From: Hallerella sp964587155
Lineage (GTDB): Bacteria; Fibrobacterota; Fibrobacteria; Fibrobacterales; Fibrobacteraceae
Length of the DNA: 64,000 nt
Reading direction: 5' to 3'
NCBI GenBank assembly: GCA_964587155.1
Contig: CAZPKF010000002.1
Span: 62,001 to 126,000, forward strand
Each line of letters opens with the position of its first letter. Position 1 is the first letter of the stretch. Under the pieces are notes generated by a model. It saw nothing but the letters and a program-made list of their open reading frames with translations, did not search any database and was not told the DNA's origin. Shown here in pieces: positions 34,665-43,605 of this stretch. The translations under genes and the position numbers were made by a program.

Positions 34665-34688
34665 AAAAAATTCAGGTGGCTGCCTGAA
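34664..34688 (-). terminator. Terminator downstream of the GT2 gene
   Basis: Six-bp stem TTCAGG/CCTGAA (34671-34676, 34683-34688) flanked by A7 on one side and T7 on the other, so it can act in either direction; the GT2 gene is the one reading into it. Confidence 0.6.
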
Positions 34689-34789
34689 CTTTTTTTACAG
34701 AAAGACTTCTTTTCCTGCACGGGAAGAGAAGTCTGCTTTTGACGAACTGGAAAACGGAGAATAAGAAAGTGCTTTCCGCCAATTGAATA

Positions 34790-36319
34790 TCAGTTGTCTT
34801 GTTTTTGGCGTTCCCGCGATTCTTTGCGCATGTCCACCAAATTTTGAAAATATTGAATGAAACTCAATGCGCCAACCGCTAAAAAGCCGATGGCATAAAG
34901 AGCCAAGAAAGGACCGATGATGAATTTTCTGGCTCCGATATAGGCGATGAGTCCCAAAACGCAATAGATGCCCACGGCGACTTCCAAAAAAGCGAGGAAG
35001 GGGAATTTCTGACGGAAATGGGTCTTTTTTCCACCTGTTTTCGGGGTTCGGACAAAGGAACCCTTTGATCCCAATACGGCAGAAAACCATGCGTGGGTAT
35101 TGCTGATGGCGATGCCTACGCCCATGGCCATCAACACGGGGAGTGTGAGCATCCGCATTTTCCATCCGGTATAGCCGGAACAACGCTGGGCAACGAAGTA
35201 AAGGGTTGATGGTGCGATTGCCGCTAAAAAGATGAGGGCAAAACCAATGGAGAATACCCATGTGGGCAAATCGGAAACAGGTTCATACCAAGCGAGGAGC
35301 GGATAGGCGCACAAAGCGGTAAAGAGCATGCAGGGGTGAATGGAATAATGCGTCGTGTGGAGGAAGGCGCCCAGTTTGATGCGGAAAGGAACTTTTGCCT
35401 TGAAGACTTTCGGCAAAACTTTCATGGCTGTTTGAATCGAGCCTTTGGCCCAGCGGAATTGCTGCGCTTTGAAGGCGTTGATGTCGTCGGGGAGTTCTGC
35501 GGGGACAATCACATCGAAGACAAATTTCATTTTCCAACCGGCCAGCTGGCTGCGGTAAGAAAGGTCCATGTCTTCTGTCAGCGTATCGCCTTCCCAGCCA
35601 CCGGCGTCGATAATTGCCTGTTTACGCCAAACGCCTGCTGTTCCGTTGAAGTTCATGAACAGGTTTCCCCAGCTGCGGGCGGATTGCTCTACGACAAAGT
35701 GACCGTCGATACCGATGGATTGCGCTAACGTCAAACCAGATGCGGTACGGTTCAAATGGCCCCAGCGGCCCTGTACAAGGCCAATTCGGGAGTCCATCAC
35801 CATGTAGGGAATCGTTTTCAAGAGGAAGTCTTTTTGAGGAACAAAATCTGCATCGAAAATGGCCAAAAATTCGCCTTTTGCCTGTTCAACGCCGGCTTTC
35901 AACGCGCCCGCTTTAAAATCTTGGCGGTTTGTGCGGTGGATAAGTTTGATGTCGTAACCTTCCGCGCGTTTTTCTTCAACCTTGCGTTTGGTGACTTCGT
36001 AACAATTGTCCGTGGAATCGTCGAGAACTTGGATTTCGTGCTTGTCTTTCGGATAGTCGATGGCGCAAACGGCATCGATCAAACGTTCAACGCAATTGGC
36101 TTCGTTGTAAACCGGCAATTGAGTCGTGACCATCGGCAGTTCGTCCATTTTGTGGTCGCGGTAAAATTGCAGCAGATTTTTACGGTCGGCCAGTCGCACT
36201 CGGCGGCTGTTTTTTAAAAAGAGGTAGATGCTCCAGTAGCAGTTGAACCCATAGGTGATGAGTCCTATGCCGGCAATGACGTAAAGGACAAAGAGAATAT
36301 CGAGAATATACTGAGCCAT
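34790..36319 (-). CDS. Membrane family 2 glycosyltransferase, cellulose-synthase-like
   Basis: 509 residues. Two N-terminal hydrophobic helices, a cytoplasmic GT-A domain, and four or so C-terminal helices. The processive GT2 landmarks are all visible: TTQLPVYNEANCVERLI, VLDDSTDN (first Asp), FDADFVPQKDFL (DxD), TLTEDMDLSYRSQLAGW (TED), and AQQFRWAKGSIQT (QxxRW). Such enzymes build beta-linked chains (mannan, cellulose-like or glycolipid sugars) from nucleotide sugars. No PilZ domain and no BcsB/BcsC neighbours, so classical cellulose secretion is unlikely here. A TATATT box lies near 36357-36352. Confidence 0.88.
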   Translation of the reverse strand: MAQYILDILFVLYVIAGIGLITYGFNCYWSIYLFLKNSRRVRLADRKNLLQFYRDHKMDELPMVTTQLPVYNEANCVERLIDAVCAIDYPKDKHEIQVLDDSTDNCYEVTKRKVEEKRAEGYDIKLIHRTNRQDFKAGALKAGVEQAKGEFLAIFDADFVPQKDFLLKTIPYMVMDSRIGLVQGRWGHLNRTASGLTLAQSIGIDGHFVVEQSARSWGNLFMNFNGTAGVWRKQAIIDAGGWEGDTLTEDMDLSYRSQLAGWKMKFVFDVIVPAELPDDINAFKAQQFRWAKGSIQTAMKVLPKVFKAKVPFRIKLGAFLHTTHYSIHPCMLFTALCAYPLLAWYEPVSDLPTWVFSIGFALIFLAAIAPSTLYFVAQRCSGYTGWKMRMLTLPVLMAMGVGIAISNTHAWFSAVLGSKGSFVRTPKTGGKKTHFRQKFPFLAFLEVAVGIYCVLGLIAYIGARKFIIGPFLALYAIGFLAVGALSFIQYFQNLVDMRKESRERQKQDN

Positions 36320-36380
36320 TTTTAAACCTTTTGCATTTTTATGCTTGCGGCCAAATATAGAAATGCAAATGGAATATTGC

Positions 36381-36386
36381 TATATT
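36381..36386 (+). promoter_or_regulatory. Extended -10 box of the TusA-like gene
   Basis: TGCTATATT, the same extended -10 form as at leuA, 23 bases before the ATG at 36410. No convincing -35. Confidence 0.4.
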
Positions 36387-36409
36387 CTTTTCGGAGATTT
36401 TACGGCAAA

Positions 36410-36964
36410 ATGGCAAATGTAAATCAGCAGGAACGCTCTCCATTGGAACGGTGGCTGGATGCGAACCGGAATTCGCCGGATTTGGGCGCTTCGCTGAGAC
36501 TCTTGCTCGGACATCTTTTTTGGGGAATTTTTTGCCGTTCTAATTCCGAATTTGCCGTTTTTTCACCAGAAAAAGCCCTGTCGCTCGTTCAAAGGCTCCC
36601 CAAGGAGCTTTTCCCAGAAAATTTGGGGGAGTGGCTTGCGCATCCAGAACGCTTTGCTCTTGACATTGTGCGTTTTTGCGAAAAATACAGAGATTTTGAA
36701 CTTCCGGAATCGGTGGAACTTTCTCCTTTTTTGACTGGGGCTGTCGATTTGCGGGGTGTGCGTTGTCCAACGGCATCCATTCGGGCGCGTCTTGTTCTCG
36801 CGGGAATGTCTCCGGATGACGAAGTTACACTCCTTGTGGACGACGGGGAACCTGTGGAAAATGTGCCCCGGGCGATGCTTGAAGACGGAAATCAGGTGAT
36901 TTCCCGCAAAAAAAAAGAAAATTATTGGATCTTACAGGTACGCAAACGGGAATTGACAGTGTAG
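36410..36964 (+). CDS. TusA-like sulfur-carrier domain behind an unknown N-terminal domain
   Basis: 184 residues. Residues 1-105 are unrecognised, with one hydrophobic patch (LRLLLGHLFWGIFC). Residues about 111-180 fit the TusA/SirA fold: AVDLRGVRCPTASIRARLVLA, with C119 at the persulfide position of the CP motif, then LVDDGEPVENVPRAMLEDG. TusA proteins pass sulfur to tRNA, cofactor or redox enzymes. A two-domain form is unusual; it may feed the sulfur-related genes that lie opposite it (sufC, sufD), but that link is inference from position. The start is not certain because the GGAG is 13 bases away. Confidence 0.65.
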   Translation: MANVNQQERSPLERWLDANRNSPDLGASLRLLLGHLFWGIFCRSNSEFAVFSPEKALSLVQRLPKELFPENLGEWLAHPERFALDIVRFCEKYRDFELPESVELSPFLTGAVDLRGVRCPTASIRARLVLAGMSPDDEVTLLVDDGEPVENVPRAMLEDGNQVISRKKKENYWILQVRKRELTV

Positions 36965-36974
36965 TTTATTCCAT

Positions 36975-37568
36975 GTGACGCATCGAATTCAGGTTATCGG
37001 CGATGAATTGATGGGTGTCGAAGGTGAAGCGGCGACACTCTTTTCCGAAATTGTCCTTTGCGAAAACGCCTCGCGGCCAGTCCAGTTTGCCATTTCTGCG
37101 CAAGTCCGTTATCCGCTGGTGACAGTCCTTTCTCGCGCCCCTTATGAAATTTTTGGGAAACTGGCGGAACGGATTATCTTGGGGGTGGGATTGCACGAAT
37201 TAAAAATGACTCCGGAAGCGGCCAAGGCCTTTGATTCTTACAAATTGCTCGTGGACGAAATCCTTTCCAAAACGTCTTCGGTCCTTTACTTGTTGACGAT
37301 TCCCCGGCAGGCGTTCCCCGATTGCGCAACGGAAATCCTCTCGTTCAACGGGATGATTCGCCGTTTGGACAACGGGGACCGCATCCATGTGATGGATTTC
37401 GCAGAACATGTAGAGCGTTTTGAAAAAGATCAGATTTTGCGCGGAAAGTTCGCCCGCAGCCTTTACGATTCTAACAGCATACCGACTTCCCTTTGTCATG
37501 TATTGCTTGGGCTGTTTTTATCCCACCGAATATTCAATTTAAACAAGGAGCCCGAAAATGGATTTTAG
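36975..37568 (+). CDS. Unknown protein, weak SGNH-hydrolase resemblance
   Basis: 197 residues from a GTG at 36975, the only start after an in-frame stop; it begins ten bases after the TusA-like gene. The N-terminus THRIQVIGDELMGVEGEA resembles SGNH block I, but the catalytic Ser is replaced (GDEL). IILGVGLHELKMTP recalls a block III loop and YDSNSIPTSLCHVLLGLFL could be a decayed block V. If it is SGNH-derived it is probably not an active esterase. Tail overlaps the next start by 11 bases, so the three genes form an operon. Function unknown. Confidence 0.55.
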   Translation: MTHRIQVIGDELMGVEGEAATLFSEIVLCENASRPVQFAISAQVRYPLVTVLSRAPYEIFGKLAERIILGVGLHELKMTPEAAKAFDSYKLLVDEILSKTSSVLYLLTIPRQAFPDCATEILSFNGMIRRLDNGDRIHVMDFAEHVERFEKDQILRGKFARSLYDSNSIPTSLCHVLLGLFLSHRIFNLNKEPENGF

Positions 37569-37890
37569 CGATAAGTTCTACGCCAAAAATGCGGCTGCGG
37601 CAAAAGCTTGGGCTGAAACGGACAACAAGAAAAAACGAACCCGCCCGCTCCATCGCCCGGCAGAGCCGAAGGAGGGAGTTTGCGACAAGTGCAAACGGGA
37701 GGGGTTGGTCCGACCGCATCGCTCCCGGGAAACCGAATTGGAAGACGGCGCAGCCAGTTTTGGCTTGGTCGTCCATTATTATTGTGAAAATTGTTTTCCG
37801 AAAAATCGCCGCAACATGCCAACGGAACCGCCTCCATCCGCAAGGCAAGTGAAGAACTTGCTGCGCGGTGCCAAAAAAAATTTGCGCTAA
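37558..37890 (+). CDS. Small zinc-ribbon-like protein
   Basis: 110 basic residues with a good ribosome site (AAGGAG). Two Cys pairs frame the centre: VCDKCKREGL (about residue 42) and YYCENCFPKN (about residue 76), a plausible four-Cys zinc ribbon. The C-terminus is Lys/Arg-rich (RQVKNLLRGAKKNLR). Third gene of the TusA-like operon; its last four bases overlap the end of the convergent sufD. Not a family I recognise. Confidence 0.65.
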   Translation: MDFSDKFYAKNAAAAKAWAETDNKKKRTRPLHRPAEPKEGVCDKCKREGLVRPHRSRETELEDGAASFGLVVHYYCENCFPKNRRNMPTEPPPSARQVKNLLRGAKKNLR

Positions 37891-38987
37891 ACGCGTTCTG
37901 TTGTCGGGAAAACGTTCCCGTTGATGTGGAGGCTGTCAAGAAGCTTGTCGAATCGGCGCACAGTCGCTTCGTTCGGGTGTTCCGCGAGGAGTTCCTTGGC
38001 AAAAGCCCTGAGAAGAAGTTCTGTTGCACGCTCTTGGGCGATGCCCCGGCTCTGCAGATAAAAGATGGATTCCGCATCGAGGGCGCCCACGGTATTGCCG
38101 TGAGAACAGGCGACGTCGTCGTGGTAAATTTTGAGTGTCGGTTTGACTTGAATTTTAGCTTCGTCAGAAAGGAGCATCGTGTTGATGAGTTCCGAAGAAT
38201 CCGTGCCCGGGCAAAGCGGAGCTGCCGTTACACCGCCATCGTAGTTGAGCGTGGCGTTATCGGAAAGCAGGTTGCGGACAAATTGCCTGCTTTTGCATTG
38301 CGGCGCAAGATGGGCTACGCGGACAAAATCGTTTCCGTTGGCTGAGCCATTTAAAATATTCAGGGCACGGAAGCCGAATTCCGCTGTTTCTCCGAGGAGT
38401 GACGTCTGGATGTCGAAACGCCAAAGGGCTTTTGACCGGTTAAAGTCCAAAATGTGGACTTTGGAACCTTTTTCCTGGTGAATGCGGATGTTTCTGAATT
38501 TCAGTTCTTCGCTGTGTCCTTCTTCGGAAAAGAACAGTTCCAGTTCGGCATCTTCGCCGACAAAAAAGTCTAGACGCTCGGCGGAGAGCGAACGGGAAAG
38601 TTTGTTTTCTAAAATTTCGAGGGAAACTTTTGCTTTTGTGCCGATGCGGAATGCCGAGTGGGAAAATTCATCGTGAGCCTTGAGAATGCCGCTTTCGTTG
38701 GCACAGGGGGCGATCTCTTTGAAAAAACATTTCGCCCCCATGGCGATGGGCAGCAGGGCGGAAAAGTCCGTTTCGCAGTCAATGCCGAAATCCGTTTCGC
38801 AGAAAGCTCCGGAGGGAGGATTGTTGGATTCTTCCGCATTGTCGATGAGGGAAAAATCGGATGCGTTTCCGATGAAGTTAAGACTTTTGCAGGTGGAGAG
38901 TTTTGCAACGGGGAAGTAGTGCCAGTCTTCCGACTTGCGCGTAGGGAGTCCTAAATTCCGGATTTTTTCCAAAGCTTTTTGTTGCAT
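37887..38987 (-). CDS. sufD: Fe-S cluster assembly protein SufD
   Basis: 366 residues. N-terminal ALEKIRNLGLPTRKSEDWHYFP is the usual SufD opening (RxExWRYT-like), and the C-terminal beta-helix part has TLKIYHDDVACSHGNTVGALD, ESIFYLQSRGI and LLLRAFAKELL, which are shared by SufB and SufD. SufD is a partner in the SufBCD scaffold that assembles iron-sulfur clusters with SufC ATPase. It begins two bases after sufC ends. sufB is not next to it. Confidence 0.92.
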   Translation of the reverse strand: MQQKALEKIRNLGLPTRKSEDWHYFPVAKLSTCKSLNFIGNASDFSLIDNAEESNNPPSGAFCETDFGIDCETDFSALLPIAMGAKCFFKEIAPCANESGILKAHDEFSHSAFRIGTKAKVSLEILENKLSRSLSAERLDFFVGEDAELELFFSEEGHSEELKFRNIRIHQEKGSKVHILDFNRSKALWRFDIQTSLLGETAEFGFRALNILNGSANGNDFVRVAHLAPQCKSRQFVRNLLSDNATLNYDGGVTAAPLCPGTDSSELINTMLLSDEAKIQVKPTLKIYHDDVACSHGNTVGALDAESIFYLQSRGIAQERATELLLRAFAKELLAEHPNEATVRRFDKLLDSLHINGNVFPTTERV

Positions 38988-38989
38988 CG

Positions 38990-39733
38990 CTAAGCCTCAA
39001 TCCAGTCGTAACCGTCTTTTTCCAATTTGGCAGCAAGGGAGGCGTCGCCGGTGAGTAAAATTTTTCCGTGAATCAAAACGTGTATGTAATCGGGCTTTAC
39101 ATAATCGAGAATGCGTTCGTAATGAGTCACTAAAATAACAGCCCTATCCTTGTTCCGCAGATGGTTTATTCCGTTAGAAACAATGCGCAAAGCATCGATA
39201 TCAAGTCCGGAATCCGTTTCGTCGAGGAATGAATATTTGGGCAGCAGCATCGCCATTTGCAAAATTTCGTTGCGTTTTTTTTCACCACCCGAGAATCCGT
39301 CGTTCAAACCCCGGGTGCGGTAGCGGTCGTCCATTTCCAAAAGCGTCATTGCGTCATCGAGGCGTTTGTTGAATTCGGCATCGGAGATAGGCGGCTCTTT
39401 GAGGTAAGCGCGCTTGGAGTCAACAGCCATGCGCAAAAAATCCACGTTTGGAACTCCCGGAATTTCAATCGGATATTGCGTGCTTGCGAAGAATCCTTCG
39501 TTCGCCCGTTCGTCTGCAGACAGTTCAAGAAGATTTTTGCCGTCTAATTCAATAGAACCCGAGTCAACCCGGTAAGCGGGATGACCGCTGATGACTTTAG
39601 CCAACGTACTTTTTCCCGATCCGTTGAGTCCCATAATGGCGTGAATTTCGCCGGGTTTGACTTCGAGTTGAATCCCTTTCAGGATCTGGGTGCCGTCGAG
39701 CAGGCTCGCTTTGAGGTTCTTGATAGAAAGCAT
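38990..39733 (-). CDS. sufC: Fe-S cluster assembly ATPase SufC
   Basis: 247 residues, the full ABC ATPase. Walker A GLNGSGKST (about residue 35), signature FSGGEKKRNEILQ, Walker B FLDETDSGLDIDAL, and the SufC-typical FASTQYPIEIPGV Q-loop region. Drives conformational change in SufBCD. Preceded by dnaG on the same strand (12-base gap), so it may be transcribed with mntP-dnaG-sufC-sufD. Confidence 0.96.
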   Translation of the reverse strand: MLSIKNLKASLLDGTQILKGIQLEVKPGEIHAIMGLNGSGKSTLAKVISGHPAYRVDSGSIELDGKNLLELSADERANEGFFASTQYPIEIPGVPNVDFLRMAVDSKRAYLKEPPISDAEFNKRLDDAMTLLEMDDRYRTRGLNDGFSGGEKKRNEILQMAMLLPKYSFLDETDSGLDIDALRIVSNGINHLRNKDRAVILVTHYERILDYVKPDYIHVLIHGKILLTGDASLAAKLEKDGYDWIEA

Positions 39734-39745
39734 AGTGTTCCCAAT

Positions 39746-41623
39746 TTAAATTTTTCCGCCGAATTCTACGAGTTTTTCGCGATAATCGAGCAAATCTTTG
39801 AAAAAATTGGGGTCTTTTGTCGCGTCGACTTCGGAATGGAGTCTAGACCCAATCGTTTTGGAGATGAATTGATGAATTTCTAGGCGCAACTTGACAGTTT
39901 CGCCGGTGCAAGGTCTGGCTTTGAGTGCGTCGCGAAACCGTTCTGCGGTCCGGATTTCTAACTCGGCAAGGGATTCTAAAAATTCTTTCTGAGCAGCTTC
40001 CACTTCCCAAACTTCATCGTTAAAACTTTCTAGAACTTGTGTGGGGAGTGGAGAAAGGGAATCGTGTAGGCGCATTAAGTTGATTTGACCGTTTTCCATG
40101 TAATCGGAAATGGCAGCGCTGAGAAGTTCATCGAGAATTTCCGAAGAGAACAGGCTTACTCCGGAACTTGCAAAATCAATATCGAAAAATACGCTGGCTG
40201 CTTCCCAAAGGGTCGGGGATTGGATTATTAAATGCACGAAGCGGCTTTCTAATGAGGGAATCGCCTGCCAGGGAACCTGAACTTCCGGAGTTGTCTCTTG
40301 AGGCGCATCCTGCTTGTGAAAACGCTTTTCTTTTTCGGGCTGGATGCCGATGAAGTTCGCTTCGGTATTGTAACGTTCCGCAACAAGGTGCAGGTATTGA
40401 TTTTGCAATTCGCGGTTGTGGATGTTGACCAAAATGGATTTTAAATGGGTGACGAATGCGGCTTTGTCTTCAACCGTTTGCGTCGGCGTAATGCGCGAAA
40501 GGTAGTCTAACCAATCTTCTGCTTTGGAAAGTTCTGCGCGGAAATCTTCTGCAGCGTTTTCTCCATGCTCGTTCACGAAATTGTCTGGGTCTATTTTTTC
40601 GCCATTTGCCCGCGAAAGGGAAACAATCTTGGGAATGACGCCTTGAGGCAAAACGATTTCTATCGTGCGAAGTGCCGCTTTGCGCCCGGCTTCGTCTCCG
40701 TCAAAAACCAGATAAGCCGTTTTCGTGTAGCGCGAAAGAATTTCGGCGTGCTTTTCCGTTAGGGCTGTTCCCGAAACGGCGACGACGTTTTTCACTCCAG
40801 CTTGGTAAAGGCTAATCAAGTCGAAGTAACCCTCGACAAGGATGACGGAACCCGCCTTCGGAATTTCCGATTTGGATTTGGATAGGCCGTAAAGAATTTC
40901 GCCTTTTTTGTAAAGGGCCGTATCAGGACTATTTAAATATTTGGGCGCTTTTTTGTCTTTGTCCAGAATTCTTCCGCCGAAAGCGACGACTTTTCCCGAA
41001 AGATTTTCAATGGCGAACATCAACCTATCGCGGAATTTGTCTGCAATTCCACCGTTTTCCCGTTCAACGGCAAGTCCTGATTCGACCAATTGCCGTGGAG
41101 AAAATCCATTTTTGGCGGCCAATGTCAACAGGCCTTCGCGCCCATCGGGCGCATAGCCGATTTTGAAAAATTTTCGAGTCTCTTCCGTCAGATGGCGAGA
41201 GCTTAAATAGTTTGCCGCCTTTTCGCTTTTTGGCAATTGCTCCACGAAAAAGTCGGCGGCCAAATCGTTCAGTTCTCGGACCAGAGTGCGTTTTTCTGTG
41301 ACTTCCGGGTTTGATGTTTTTCCTAATTCGGGAAGGTTGAACCCGGTTGCGTTTGCAACCCATTCCACGGCATCTTTGAAGTCCATCTTCTCGTGTTCCA
41401 TGACGAACTTGAAAACGTCGCCACCCGCACCGCAGGCAAAGCATTTGTAAATGCCCATTTGCGGATTCACGTTCATCGATGGGGAGTGGTCATTGTGGAA
41501 TGGGCAACGGCAAACGAAGCGCCCGGAACCGGAACGTTTTAAAGGAATGAATTGCGCAATGATATCCGCAATGTTCGCTTGCTGTTTGAGCTCTTGGATG
41601 ATTTCATCGGAATAAAATGCCAT
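39746..41623 (-). CDS. dnaG: DNA primase
   Basis: 625 residues. The N-terminal zinc ribbon reads CRCPFHNDHSPSMNV then YKCFACGAGGDVFKF (Cys-His-Cys-Cys). The RNA-polymerase domain has KVVAFGGRIL and KYLNSPDTALYKKGEILYG; the TOPRIM core has LVEGYFDLISLYQAGVKNVV and LVFDGDEAGRKAA. The C-terminal helicase-binding part (about residues 470-625) is diverged. Makes replication primers. Follows mntP by five bases. No rpsU-rpoD macro-operon neighbours. Confidence 0.96.
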   Translation of the reverse strand: MAFYSDEIIQELKQQANIADIIAQFIPLKRSGSGRFVCRCPFHNDHSPSMNVNPQMGIYKCFACGAGGDVFKFVMEHEKMDFKDAVEWVANATGFNLPELGKTSNPEVTEKRTLVRELNDLAADFFVEQLPKSEKAANYLSSRHLTEETRKFFKIGYAPDGREGLLTLAAKNGFSPRQLVESGLAVERENGGIADKFRDRLMFAIENLSGKVVAFGGRILDKDKKAPKYLNSPDTALYKKGEILYGLSKSKSEIPKAGSVILVEGYFDLISLYQAGVKNVVAVSGTALTEKHAEILSRYTKTAYLVFDGDEAGRKAALRTIEIVLPQGVIPKIVSLSRANGEKIDPDNFVNEHGENAAEDFRAELSKAEDWLDYLSRITPTQTVEDKAAFVTHLKSILVNIHNRELQNQYLHLVAERYNTEANFIGIQPEKEKRFHKQDAPQETTPEVQVPWQAIPSLESRFVHLIIQSPTLWEAASVFFDIDFASSGVSLFSSEILDELLSAAISDYMENGQINLMRLHDSLSPLPTQVLESFNDEVWEVEAAQKEFLESLAELEIRTAERFRDALKARPCTGETVKLRLEIHQFISKTIGSRLHSEVDATKDPNFFKDLLDYREKLVEFGGKI

Positions 41624-41628
41624 GGCCG

Positions 41629-42192
41629 TTATCCGCCGAGATGTTCAAAAAGGATTTTGATTCCGATTGCGATAAGGACACCGCCGCCAATGCCTTCGGC
41701 AATGCCCGCCGGAAACTTTTCACCGATTTTTTTCCCAAAATACACGCCGATTTCCGCAAAGAGGAAGGCGACGATGCCAATGAAAATGGATGTCTTGAAA
41801 ATTTCATGGTCCAACAAACCAAACGAAAGTCCCACGGCGAGGGCGTCAAGACTTGTCGCCACAGATAATGCGATTAAGGTTCTGTAGCCTAGTTTTTGAT
41901 GGAACCCTTTTTTTTCACCCCCGCGAAAAGCTTCGAAAATCATCCTGCCGCCGATGAAGCCCAAAAGGCCAAAGGCCAGCCAGTGGTCGATAGCGCTTGT
42001 AAATTCCGCAAGGAATTTGCCCCCGAAGAATCCGGCGAGGGTCATGCCCGTTTGGAATGCGCCAAAAAAAATCCCGACAGAAAAAATTTCCCGCTTGGGA
42101 ATGTCCTTTCGGCAAAGCCCGATGGAGACAGATATAGCGAGACAGTCGATGGCCAAGGCGGCGGCGACAAGGAATACGCTGAGGATTTCCAT
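41629..42192 (-). CDS. mntP: Manganese efflux pump MntP
   Basis: 187 residues, six predicted membrane helices in two similar halves. The halves carry ALAIDCLAISVSIG and SVATSLDALAVGLSFGLL, the Asp-containing pair that lines the Mn2+ path, and FGAFQTGMTLAGFFGG. No Mn-sensing yybP-ykoY riboswitch fits in the 56 bases upstream. A TATATT box on the minus strand (about 42243-42238) could be its -10. First gene of mntP-dnaG-sufC-sufD. Confidence 0.93.
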   Translation of the reverse strand: MEILSVFLVAAALAIDCLAISVSIGLCRKDIPKREIFSVGIFFGAFQTGMTLAGFFGGKFLAEFTSAIDHWLAFGLLGFIGGRMIFEAFRGGEKKGFHQKLGYRTLIALSVATSLDALAVGLSFGLLDHEIFKTSIFIGIVAFLFAEIGVYFGKKIGEKFPAGIAEGIGGGVLIAIGIKILFEHLGG

Positions 42193-42248
42193 AGGTTGCT
42201 AGTCCGTTGAAAAAAAGGTAATTTGAAAAACAACCGCAATATAGAAAT

Positions 42249-43046
42249 ATGAGACGCTACAAAGTGATTCTGATAACGGGTGCAAGCTCCGGAATAGGCA
42301 AGGAAATTGCCTATGCGATAGCTCCGCAGGGAGAACGCATTGTGCTTGTTTCCCGTCGAGAAGAAAAATTGCAAGCGATTGCAGACGATTTGACTCTTCG
42401 CTTTGGTTCTGATGTCAGTGTGATCGCTGCGGACCTGTCGTTACCGGGAAAAGCGCAGGAAGTTTTTGACAAGGTTCTTGAAATAGCGGGGCGCGCTCCC
42501 GATTTGCTGGTGAACAATGCCGGGATCGGTTTTTGCGGAGATGCTTCTGAAATTCAACTGGCGCCGGAATGCCGGATGTTGACGCTCAATATGGAAACTC
42601 CGCTGGTCCTTTGCAAGTTGACGCTCAAATCCATGTATGCCCGTCAAAAGGGAGTCATTTTGAATGTGGCAAGTCTCGGAGGATTCGTTCCCGGTCCGTT
42701 CATGGCGTCGTATTATGCGAGCAAGGCATTCCTCCTTTCTTATAGCGAAGCCATTTCCGCAGAGGCGCGGGCGCATGGCGTTCGTGTCTTGACGCTTTGT
42801 CCGGGAACTGTCGATACGGAATTTTTTGTGGCGGCGGGGTCTTCTAAAGGGTTTTGGCGGCGCTTTTTTTGCCATTCGCCGCAACAGGTTGCCGCTTGTG
42901 CAGTCGAAGCTATTTTGCGCGGTTTCCCCGACAGGATTATTCCCGGGCGTTTGAACCGAATTGTCCTTTGGGCAGAACGCCTGCTGCCGCGGAGCTTGGT
43001 GACGCATTTTGCCGGGAAGTTTTTAAAATTGGGAATTAAAGCATGA
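42249..43046 (+). CDS. Short-chain dehydrogenase/reductase
   Basis: 265 residues. Rossmann motif TGASSGIGKEI at residue 12, NNAGIGF at about 88, catalytic Ser in NVASLGG, Tyr/Lys in YYASKAF, and PGTVDTEFF after it. The form is the classical NADP(H)-type SDR near the YqjQ/DltE group; substrate unknown. The C-terminus has a hydrophobic basic tail (IVLWAERLLPRSLVTHFAG) that may associate with membranes. Overlaps the next gene by four bases (ATGA). Confidence 0.9.
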   Translation: MRRYKVILITGASSGIGKEIAYAIAPQGERIVLVSRREEKLQAIADDLTLRFGSDVSVIAADLSLPGKAQEVFDKVLEIAGRAPDLLVNNAGIGFCGDASEIQLAPECRMLTLNMETPLVLCKLTLKSMYARQKGVILNVASLGGFVPGPFMASYYASKAFLLSYSEAISAEARAHGVRVLTLCPGTVDTEFFVAAGSSKGFWRRFFCHSPQQVAACAVEAILRGFPDRIIPGRLNRIVLWAERLLPRSLVTHFAGKFLKLGIKA

Positions 43047-43408
43047 AATTTCGATGGGTCCTTCTATTGGCGATGTTTTTTTCGGTTTTGTTTGCGGCAG
43101 ATGTCTTTTCCCTTCCGCCGCTCACTTCGGAAGCTCGGTTGGAAGCCGCCGAAATTTATGATCGCGAATGTTACGCGTGCCACCGTTGGAAACGGATGTT
43201 CGCCGGTCCCGATATGCAGGGAAATGTGGTTCGGTATCTGGATAAGCCCAAAGAACTCTTTGATTATCTTAAAGATCCGAAGCCCATTCACCCGGACAAA
43301 TACCGTCCTATGGAAATAGGCAAGCTTTCTGATAAGGAAGCCTCTTTGATGGTGGCGTGGTTGTTTGCCTTAGTTGCCGATTCTTCGGCAAGCGACAGGC
43401 CGCGTTGA
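43043..43408 (+). CDS. Small exported c-type cytochrome
   Basis: 121 residues. Signal peptide MKFRWVLLLAMFFSVLFAAD. A single haem-attachment motif CYACH at residues 43-47 and a downstream candidate axial ligand Met90 (KYRPMEIG), followed by LSDKEASLMVAWLFALV, the typical final helix of class I cytochromes. It is coupled to the SDR gene by ATGA. A periplasmic one-electron carrier is expected; cytochrome c maturation genes are not in this window. Confidence 0.8.
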   Translation: MKFRWVLLLAMFFSVLFAADVFSLPPLTSEARLEAAEIYDRECYACHRWKRMFAGPDMQGNVVRYLDKPKELFDYLKDPKPIHPDKYRPMEIGKLSDKEASLMVAWLFALVADSSASDRPR

Positions 43409-43605
43409 ATTTTGGGCTTTTGGGGCTTTGGATAGAAATTTTGGATTGGGACGGAAAGTCTTTGTTTTGATGCGTTTTGTCCAAAAAAGGGGCTTTTTTA
43501 TCGAAAAAATTTTTTTTTACCATTAAAAGTCCCTTTTTTGGCGAATTTTTCTTGTATATTAAAAATCGACGCGAAAAAAAGCGCTCTATGAAATTCGGAG
43601 AATTT

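Noticed and set aside
42193..42248. Manganese riboswitch (yybP-ykoY) upstream of mntP
   Set aside because: Only 56 bases available and no matching stems.
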